Below are positions 51,221 through 56,590 of a DNA stretch of 56,590 bases, piece after piece; position 1 is the first letter of the stretch; every line of letters begins with the position of its first letter. The notes under the pieces are model-generated. The model saw only the letters and a program-made list of their open reading frames with translations, searched no databases and had not been told where the DNA came from. The stretch covers positions 1 to 56,590 of the forward strand of contig JAIKXA010000166.1 in NCBI GenBank assembly GCA_024684355.1, written 5' to 3'. The translations under genes and the position numbers were made by a program. Source of the DNA: Lachnospiraceae bacterium (lineage in GTDB: Bacteria > Bacillota > Clostridia > Lachnospirales > Lachnospiraceae).

Positions 51221-52486
51221 ATGAAGAAATTATTTGCAGTGCTGCTCGTAGCAGTGATGGTTTTATCATTTGCGGGATGCAGCGAGAAAAACACAGAACC
51301 TACCAATTCAACAATTACCGATGTTCCGGCAACACCTGAAGCTACTCCGACCGAAGCTGTTACCCCGGAACCCACCGCTGAAGTGACACCTACGGAAGCT
51401 CCCACCGAAGCACCCACAGCCACTCCTACTCCCACTCCCGACCCGATCGAAGGCATGAGCCTTATCGATCTGTTCGCAGAGCACGGAATGAAGGTTGGTA
51501 CCTGTTTAAATTCACAGATGATCGACCGCGCCGGTGTAAAGAAGCTTCTGTTAAACAATTTTAACAGCGTGACCATGGAAAATTCCATGAAGCCCGATTA
51601 TATTTTCAACAAGAAAAAGAGCCAGGAAAGCGGCGAACTTGTTATCGAATTTAATTCCGACGCTTTAAAGATGTTGAAATTTGCCGCAGAAAACGAATTT
51701 TCCATGAGAGGCCATACTCTTATCTGGTACAGCCAGACACCCGATTGGATATTCCATGAGGATTTTGACCAGAATAAGGACCTCGTAGACCGCGATGTCA
51801 TGCTGAACAGAATGGAAATCTACATCAAAAATGTTTTCCAGACCATTGACGAGTTAGGCTACACCGACCTCTTCTATGCTTATGATATCGTAAATGAAGC
51901 ATTGATGGAAAACGGTACGAAGCGTTCGAACCGCTGGACTCAGATTATAGGCGAAGACTATCTGTGGTATGCATTCTACTATGCTGACAAATACGCGCCC
52001 GAAAGCATTGACCTGTATTATAATGATTACAACGAGCAGTTTAAGACACAGACATTGTATGATTTCGTAAACACTCTGGTAGATGAGGACGGCAGGTATT
52101 TGATCGACGGCATCGGACTGCAGGCGCACCTCTACACTTCCGACAGTCTTGATCAGTATTTCAAAACTATAGACAAACTTGCCGAGACAGGCTTAAAGCT
52201 TCAGCTTACCGAACTTGATGTATGTTTGGGCAAATATCAGGCTCCTCAGGCTGGCACAGATGAGAATTTAAGGAAACAGGGCCGTTTCTACTATGACCTC
52301 ATCAACGGTTTATTCGAGCGTGTGGATGCCGGGACTATCAAGATGGATGCGCTGACATTCTGGGGTATAACCGATAGCATGTCATGGAGAAAAGAATACA
52401 AACCTCTATTGTATGATACTCTCCTCAAGCCCAAATATGCTATGTACGGTGTATTCCAGTTGAAAGAATATGCAGGCTTTGATTAA
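51221..52486 (+). CDS. GH10 endo-xylanase lipoprotein
   Basis: A 421-residue surface lipoprotein. The lipobox LSFAGC puts the lipidated Cys at 20. A Thr/Pro/Glu linker spans about 35-75. The GH10 barrel follows: NSVTMENSMKPDYIF, MRGHTLIWYSQTPDW, AYDIVNEALMENG (acid/base E226), LQAHLYTSDSLDQYF, QLTELDVCLG (nucleophile E331) and LTFWGITDSMSW. It should cut xylan backbones at the cell surface, complementing the GH43-CBM6 lipoprotein at 10.4 kb. AGAGGAC lies 9 bases before the ATG. It is monocistronic and flanked upstream by the repeat cluster. Confidence 0.94.
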   Translation: MKKLFAVLLVAVMVLSFAGCSEKNTEPTNSTITDVPATPEATPTEAVTPEPTAEVTPTEAPTEAPTATPTPTPDPIEGMSLIDLFAEHGMKVGTCLNSQMIDRAGVKKLLLNNFNSVTMENSMKPDYIFNKKKSQESGELVIEFNSDALKMLKFAAENEFSMRGHTLIWYSQTPDWIFHEDFDQNKDLVDRDVMLNRMEIYIKNVFQTIDELGYTDLFYAYDIVNEALMENGTKRSNRWTQIIGEDYLWYAFYYADKYAPESIDLYYNDYNEQFKTQTLYDFVNTLVDEDGRYLIDGIGLQAHLYTSDSLDQYFKTIDKLAETGLKLQLTELDVCLGKYQAPQAGTDENLRKQGRFYYDLINGLFERVDAGTIKMDALTFWGITDSMSWRKEYKPLLYDTLLKPKYAMYGVFQLKEYAGFD

Positions 52487-52504
52487 ATGAAATTAGGCTT
52501 CGTA

Positions 52505-53107
52505 CTATTGAAATAACAAGATTTGATCCCATGTAACCGTGTTGCCTTTTCTTTCCGGCGTCGATCTGTTTAATTTGTCGTTAAATGGATAACCTATTAT
52601 AAGGCCTCCGGTTATGGTTTCATCTTCTTTAAGACCATGCCTTATCATAAAATCGCGTATAGTCTTATTTTCATCGAGCCAGTGCAGCTGGTTAATCCAG
52701 CAGGAGCCAAGGTCCAGTGCATTTGCGGCAATCATCATGTTTTCGATGGCACATGCACTGTCAGCCATAGCATTTCCGTAGCCTTTTTTATTGGAAACCG
52801 ATATAAATACCGGTGCTCCGTAATGGAACACAAATTTGCCTCTTTTTGAAACCACGATGCATCTTTTCAGGGAAACGTACATCTCATCGGTCTCTTCCAT
52901 CTTGGCAAATTCGTTCTGCACCATATCCGCAAGCTCATCGAGCACTTTTTTGTCCGTAAAAACAATAAAATGCGAGGTCTGGTTGTCATGACCGCTCGGC
53001 GCAAATCTGCCAGCTTCCACCACTTTTTCGATAAGCTCCCGTGACGGCATCTCATCAGAATACTTTCTGGTGCTGCGTCTTGTAAAAATCGCTTCAAGTG
53101 CATCCAT
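52505..53107 (-). CDS. Nitroreductase family FMN protein
   Basis: A 200-residue oxidoreductase. MDALEAIFTRRSTRKYSDE carries the RRSTRKY FMN-binding motif at the start. Then come ESGRFAPSG-type text (VEAGRFAPSGHDNQTSHF), CAIENMMIAANALDLGSCWI and GGLIIGYPFNDKLNRSTPER. It likely reduces flavin-dependent substrates with NAD(P)H. Its start overlaps the end of the nucleotidase/kinase fusion by 14 bases, so both are translated from one transcript. Confidence 0.9.
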   Translation of the reverse strand: MDALEAIFTRRSTRKYSDEMPSRELIEKVVEAGRFAPSGHDNQTSHFIVFTDKKVLDELADMVQNEFAKMEETDEMYVSLKRCIVVSKRGKFVFHYGAPVFISVSNKKGYGNAMADSACAIENMMIAANALDLGSCWINQLHWLDENKTIRDFMIRHGLKEDETITGGLIIGYPFNDKLNRSTPERKGNTVTWDQILLFQ

Positions 53108-54137
53108 GTATTTGGTACCTCTCTTTCCTTTTGTTACATGAAAGAATTATCTTCCCGATAGTCCCCTCTATACCCGAACCGTCTTCTTCGATGACGATAT
53201 CCGCGTATTTTTCATAAAGAACACAGCGATGATCGTACATATCATCAAAATTTTCTCCATCCTTAAGTACCACACCGCGTTCCTTGATATTACGCAGTCT
53301 GCGGGTTATTTCATCCTTATCGGCTTTAAGATAAATGACTGTGGCTATCCCGGACAGATACTGCATCGCTTTTTCGCTGTATACCACGCTGCCGCCGGTA
53401 GCGATCACCGTATTTACGGGACTGATGGAAAGCGCCGCTTCTTCCTCGCTTTTAAGGAAAGCATCTACTCCCCTCTGCTCTATGATCTCGCAAAGAAGCG
53501 CATGCTCACGCTGCTGTATCACAAGATCCGTATCCAGGAAATCCTTGCCAAGCATCTTAGCCAGAATGACGCCAACAGTACTTTTCCCGGATGCCGGCAT
53601 GCCTGTCAAAACAATATTGGATTTTCCGAGAATGCCCAATTTTTCAAGCTCTGCCATAGTTTCGCCGGAACTGTTATTCAGAATACCGGTACCTCCCATC
53701 GCTTCCCATTCGCGGATGTTTTTCGTAAAATCATCGATCAGGATGCAGTCCTTCCCGGTACAGAAGCGGGCTTTTTCCTCGCGATATACGATGTTTACCT
53801 TTATTTTATCAGACAGCAGCCTTTTAACCCAAGCCTTCTTGTCATCTCCGGCACTGTCAATGCCGCGCTTCGGCTTCGGAATACCGGTGAGGATCTCGCA
53901 TTTATCGCCATACCTGTTATATAGCTCGTCAAACATCTCCTTCGCCCCGGGCATGAGCTCCAGCTTATCATAGAAATGTCCGGCGTCTCTTATCGCATTC
54001 CACATCCTGTCTTCCTTGGCAGAATCATTATTTTTTGCGTTCTGTGATATGGGTTCAAGCCGGCAGATTTCTCTTACTCCGCGAGCAAAATCAGCCAGCA
54101 CGCCATCCATATCAAAATAAATTTTCTTTATTTCCAT
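53094..54137 (-). CDS. Fusion of 5'-nucleotidase (NT5C-like HAD) and shikimate-kinase-like domain
   Basis: A 347-residue two-domain protein. Residues 1-165 are HAD/NT5C-type: IYFDMDGVLADFARGV (D9, D11), ILTGIPKPKRG and CILIDDFTKNIREW. Residues 173-340 are an AroK-like P-loop kinase: IVLTGMPASGKSTVG (Walker A), FLDTDLVI, VIATGGSVVY and RRLRNIKERGVVLK lid region. In canonical shikimate kinases a FR..E motif and ATGGG bind shikimate. Here they read FLKSEEEA and ATGGS, so shikimate may not be the substrate. A salvage or detoxifying role for nucleotides is a guess. It is preceded by a GGGGACGG repeat and overlaps nitroreductase. Confidence 0.85.
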   Translation of the reverse strand: MEIKKIYFDMDGVLADFARGVREICRLEPISQNAKNNDSAKEDRMWNAIRDAGHFYDKLELMPGAKEMFDELYNRYGDKCEILTGIPKPKRGIDSAGDDKKAWVKRLLSDKIKVNIVYREEKARFCTGKDCILIDDFTKNIREWEAMGGTGILNNSSGETMAELEKLGILGKSNIVLTGMPASGKSTVGVILAKMLGKDFLDTDLVIQQREHALLCEIIEQRGVDAFLKSEEEAALSISPVNTVIATGGSVVYSEKAMQYLSGIATVIYLKADKDEITRRLRNIKERGVVLKDGENFDDMYDHRCVLYEKYADIVIEEDGSGIEGTIGKIILSCNKRKERYQIHGCT

Positions 54138-54170
54138 ATTGTTTTCCTTATTGTGTGATTAGTGATGAAC

Positions 54171-54261
54171 GTGACAGGGGACGGTTCTCTGTAACATAAT
54201 GCTTTCGTTTGGGGAAAACGGTATTTTTTCATTTTTGCAACAGAGAACCGTCCCCTGTTAC
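54171..54261. repeat. GACAGGGGACGGTTCTCTG palindromic repeat, inverted pair
   Basis: GTGACAGGGGACGGTTCTCT (54171) pairs with AGAGAACCGTCCCCTGTTAC (ending 54261) around a spacer of about 45 bases. It lies between the 133-aa gene stop and the fusion gene start. Confidence 0.85.
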
Positions 54262-54265
54262 ATCC

Positions 54266-54667
54266 TCAGCTTTTCCATACGCACATACCCTCGGTAGCCG
54301 CGATACTTTTTACAAGCTCCAGCATATCATCTGAGGGATTATACAGGCTCATATACATATCATCCGGATCTAAAACGAGCAAGGCCTCGCCCACTATTAT
54401 CTGAAGATTCTTGTGGCCGACAAGTCCCCATAATTTATAAACTGTAGCATCACACTCTGGCATTACGATTTTAAAATCAAAATAGCATCGAAGCTTCATC
54501 AGCGCATTATAGAATTTTCTCTTCAAATTCTCCGTATACAGGAAAACCTTTTCCAGTTCTGCATACTCCTTAGCTTTATCCTCCGGAACGCGCCTCGGCA
54601 GGATATCGATTATCCAGCAGGGAGTATTTAACAATTCTTCGATACGATCATTTATTTCATCTGCCAT
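54266..54667 (-). CDS. Hypothetical protein of unknown family
   Basis: A 133-residue soluble protein. Features: NDRIEELLNTPCWIIDILPR near the start, EYAELEKVFLYTENLKRKFY (helical), then strand-rich LQIIVGEALLVLDPDDMYMS and a C-terminal helix LELVKSIAATEGMCVWKS. No signal peptide, membrane helix or known motif. It lies 17 bases after the YccF gene and is followed by a palindromic repeat. Confidence 0.7.
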   Translation of the reverse strand: MADEINDRIEELLNTPCWIIDILPRRVPEDKAKEYAELEKVFLYTENLKRKFYNALMKLRCYFDFKIVMPECDATVYKLWGLVGHKNLQIIVGEALLVLDPDDMYMSLYNPSDDMLELVKSIAATEGMCVWKS

Positions 54668-54684
54668 AACCTGATTCCCTCTTT

Positions 54685-55044
54685 CTATATAATCCTGGCA
54701 CCGACCGGCATAAACGCGAGCTTGGCCATTTTAAAATGCTGCAGCCCGAATGGTATACCGACTACCGTTATGCAATAAATTCCACCGATCACCAGATGCA
54801 AAACCGCCAGTTCAAATCCGCCGAAGATGATCCATAAGACATTTACGAGAAACTTGACTGTTCCTCCGCCATACTCCACTTCCTTTCCAAACGGCCAAAG
54901 GACAAGTATAGCCGCTTTAAAGCACTGTACTCCTATAGGGATTCCCACAACGGTGCAGCACCACAAAAATCCGACTATCGCCCACATTACTGCGCCGATA
55001 AAGCCGCCAAACAAAAACCAAATGAGATTTCCAAGCAATTTCAT
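54685..55044 (-). CDS. yccF: YccF-domain inner-membrane protein
   Basis: The ATG at 55044 has AAGGAAAG before it; the track start at 55080 lacks one. 119 residues with two internal repeats of the YccF domain: GNLIWFLFGGFIGAVMWAIV with VVGIPIGVQCFKAA, then NVLWIIFGGFELAVLHLVIG with VVGIPFGLQHFKMA. Each repeat holds a membrane helix pair. The family is widespread and of unknown function. A near-consensus promoter lies at 55103-55131. The 133-aa gene follows by 17 bases. Confidence 0.9.
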   Translation of the reverse strand: MKLLGNLIWFLFGGFIGAVMWAIVGFLWCCTVVGIPIGVQCFKAAILVLWPFGKEVEYGGGTVKFLVNVLWIIFGGFELAVLHLVIGGIYCITVVGIPFGLQHFKMAKLAFMPVGARII

Positions 55045-55102
55045 AAATCTTTCCTTCCAAAAAAAAGTAACTACAATCAATGTCGAATCTAATAGTAGTT
55101 AC

Positions 55103-55131
55103 ATTATACAAATGGTATTCTTAAGTGTCAA
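55103..55131 (-). promoter_or_regulatory. Sigma-A type promoter for the yccF run
   Basis: Minus strand TTGACA, 17-base spacer, TATAAT, a perfect consensus, about 60 bases before the yccF ATG. Confidence 0.8.
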
Positions 55132-55150
55132 CAGAATTGGTAATTGAAAA

Positions 55151-55164
55151 CAGTCCCCTGTCAC
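55151..55164. repeat. Partial GACAGGGGAC repeat half
   Basis: CAGTCCCCTGTCAC, a half arm of the palindromic repeat family, abuts the promoter of the terminal lipoprotein. Confidence 0.6.
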
Positions 55165-55167
55165 TTC

Positions 55168-55196
55168 TTGCAAAACGGGAGGCTTTCTGTTAAAAT
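55168..55196 (+). promoter_or_regulatory. Sigma-A type promoter for the terminal lipoprotein gene
   Basis: TTGCAA, 17-base spacer, TAAAAT, about 80 bases before the TTG start at 55280. Confidence 0.6.
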
Positions 55197-55279
55197 CAAA
55201 CTGAGGACCATAACCCGGTTCCTTCTGTCTCCTGCTGTCCCAACGCCACATTCCATCGCATGCCGGGAGGTGAAATAAT

Positions 55280-56386
55280 TTGAAGAATAGGATTATCATC
55301 TTAATATCGCTGATCATCATAATCTGTCTTACGGGATGTGCCACAGAAGACCCCGATATAACCGGGGAAGTTGAGGAGCATCCGCTAAATGAAAAAGAAA
55401 TCATCAAATACGTACAGGATTATATGTATAACAAGTACAACGATGAGGTAGAAGTCACAGTACTCGGGAAGTATGATCTGACGCATACAACGGAAACCCG
55501 TCCGGGAATTGACGGAGGAACGAGCATTTTCGGCGGCAAATATGCAAAAATAAAAAAAGGCCACCGCTATCGCTTAGAAATAACAAATTCGAAGTACAAC
55601 ATAACCATAAACGGGAATTATTATGACGGATACACTTTGTATGATCAACGCACGCAAGCCTACCAGACTGTTACCAGAACTGTAGAAATCGATTATCAGT
55701 ATACCACGATGAAGGATGAAATACACCTGAAAAAGGAATATGACGAATTTTTAAGCGGTTATTTTACAAAATTTCATTTATACAAAGACCCTGCAAGTCC
55801 GGAGCCCCAGGTCAGTTATTATAATCTCTACTTATACAGTACAGATTACGAGAAAATAAACGAAGCTTTGAGCAAATTGGTTGAGATCAGCCACACCAAA
55901 TACTACAACTGTGTTTATGAACTCAGGGCATTCATTTTTACAGACGAAGCGTTCTATGATTCCATTGATTTTGACAAATGCAATAATATCGATATAGTTC
56001 ATCTCTCCAGCGGTCAAAAAGAGGAGGACCATCCTGACTGGCTGACCGATCTGGAAACAAAATATCATCCGCAAATGATCTTGGAACAGTATTTGAAGCT
56101 GAACTTAACGTTTATTTCAAGCTGTACAAATCTTGACCGGGAAATCTTTATTACAAACGGGCTTTCCGGATGGATTGAAGATAAGGAAGATGGTTCATGG
56201 TATAATCAAGACATTGCAGAGGAAGATATAAAAAAATTCGATCATGTAGTATTTATTTACGAGGGAAATCCGCAGGCATATGCAAACAGTCTGAAACAAA
56301 AAGAAGATATTATAATGTATGCCCATACCGAAGTATACGGGATCAATATGGACGATGTACTGACCAGAAAAAAAGAACAACAATAA
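55280..56386 (+). CDS. Unknown lipoprotein
   Basis: A 368-residue lipoprotein with a TTG start; GGGAGG lies about 9 bases upstream. Signal MKNRIIILISLIIIICLTGC ends at lipobox CLTGC (Cys20). The mature protein alternates strands and helices (VQDYMYNKYNDEVEVTVLGK, LEITNSKYNITINGNYYDGY, KYYNCVYELRAFIFTDEAFY) without a known motif. It is divergent from the yccF run and ends in a clear terminator. No family is recognised. Confidence 0.8.
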   Translation: MKNRIIILISLIIIICLTGCATEDPDITGEVEEHPLNEKEIIKYVQDYMYNKYNDEVEVTVLGKYDLTHTTETRPGIDGGTSIFGGKYAKIKKGHRYRLEITNSKYNITINGNYYDGYTLYDQRTQAYQTVTRTVEIDYQYTTMKDEIHLKKEYDEFLSGYFTKFHLYKDPASPEPQVSYYNLYLYSTDYEKINEALSKLVEISHTKYYNCVYELRAFIFTDEAFYDSIDFDKCNNIDIVHLSSGQKEEDHPDWLTDLETKYHPQMILEQYLKLNLTFISSCTNLDREIFITNGLSGWIEDKEDGSWYNQDIAEEDIKKFDHVVFIYEGNPQAYANSLKQKEDIIMYAHTEVYGINMDDVLTRKKEQQ

Positions 56387-56392
56387 ATAAGA

Positions 56393-56420
56393 CGGGCCAC
56401 TTTAAAATGGCCCGCCTTTT
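56393..56420 (+). terminator. Intrinsic terminator of the 55280 lipoprotein gene
   Basis: CGGGCCA/TGGCCCG stem with inner TTT/AAA pairing, then GCCTTTT, directly after the stop codon. Confidence 0.85.
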
Positions 56421-56508
56421 ATTGTGTCTGTTTCTCTGCTTTCCTAAATCTTTCTCTCCAGCCAATGTATTTCCCGGATGATATCCCCTTATCTGCCGGT
56501 TTCTGTGT

Positions 56509-56574
56509 GTAACAGGGGACGGTTCTCTGTTACGTTTTTTCCAAAAAATGTAACAGAGAACCGTCCCCTGTCAC
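56509..56574. repeat. GACAGGGGACGGTTCTCTG palindromic repeat, inverted pair
   Basis: GTAACAGGGGACGGTTCTCT (56509) pairs with AGAGAACCGTCCCCTGTCAC (ending 56574) around a short ACGTTTTTTCC spacer. Downstream of the terminal lipoprotein terminator; no gene in 56387-56590. Confidence 0.85.
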
Positions 56575-56590
56575 CTGCCGCAGAAAATAC

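Noticed and set aside
53094-53107. Frameshift between fusion gene and nitroreductase
   Set aside because: A 14-base overlap with a normal start is typical of translational coupling; both proteins are complete.

Overview
The window looks like a chromosomal segment of a Gram-positive, fibre-degrading gut or rumen Lachnospiraceae bacterium (Butyrivibrio/Pseudobutyrivibrio-like). This is inferred from moderate GC, AGGAGG ribosome binding sites with some TTG and GTG starts, lipoproteins with Thr/Pro-rich linkers, plant-polysaccharide enzymes (GH10, GH43-CBM6, GH2, GH13), very large oligopeptide-transporter subunits and many hybrid sensor kinases. No rRNA, tRNA, CRISPR array, transposase or phage gene was seen. 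Almost all genes lie on the minus strand. Only five clear genes lie on the plus strand: a two-domain barrel-like protein, a GT2, an SRAP protein, the xylanase and a terminal lipoprotein.

Layout. 1-7.4 kb (minus): NlpC/P60 surface protein, AI-2E-family membrane protein, GH2, and MTA/SAH deaminase. These are followed by a cobalamin riboswitch that heads a secreted protein running off the left edge; this gene is absent from the ORF track because it has no stop in the window. 7.6-9.5 kb (plus): a protein with a 5'-leader hairpin, and a GT2 glycosyltransferase. 9.5-10.2 kb: a 320-bp long-hairpin repeat element and HU. 10.4-12.2 kb: GH43-CBM6 lipoprotein. 12.3-23.3 kb: one large minus-strand operon, an oligopeptide ABC transporter (A, B, C, D, F) with unusually expanded subunits, then a DUF3899 protein and adenine deaminase. 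23.3-24.7 kb: an SH3-like gene remnant, a zinc-ribbon/coiled-coil membrane protein, and a second copy of the long-hairpin element. 24.7-31.2 kb: a FecCD-type metal/corrinoid-class ABC transporter preceded by a candidate attenuating RNA, behind DUF3842, DUF362-ferredoxin and a coiled-coil protein. 31.2-38.2 kb: a lipoprotein, a PARG-like macrodomain enzyme linked to a hybrid histidine kinase, and a transglutaminase-like lipoprotein. 38.4-46 kb: an SRAP DNA-crosslink protein under a LexA-type operator, a YgjP-like metallopeptidase, a DUF6440 protein, Lgt, a membrane protein, a second hybrid kinase and a YD-type surface protein. 46-50.8 kb: a VOC protein, a small membrane protein, a REC-REC-HD-GYP regulator and a GH13 enzyme. 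50.8-56.6 kb: GH10 xylanase, nitroreductase, a nucleotidase/shikimate-kinase-like fusion, a hypothetical protein, YccF and a lipoprotein. Copies of a GACAGGGGACGGTTCTCTGTC palindromic repeat are scattered through this last part.

How the parts fit. GH10 and GH43-CBM6 are predicted surface lipoproteins for xylan/arabinoxylan attack. GH2 and GH13 have no signal peptide and would process imported oligosaccharides. The Opp system supplies peptides. Two hybrid kinases and a c-di-GMP phosphodiesterase handle signalling, and SRAP and possibly the PARG-like enzyme handle DNA damage.

Most noteworthy are: the candidate RNA with mutually exclusive anti-terminator and terminator hairpins upstream of the FecCD transporter; the B12-riboswitch-controlled secreted protein; the two-copy long-hairpin element; the expanded Opp transporter; the nucleotidase-AroK-like fusion; and the LexA-box SRAP promoter. 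All functions are read from motifs by eye. No database search was run.
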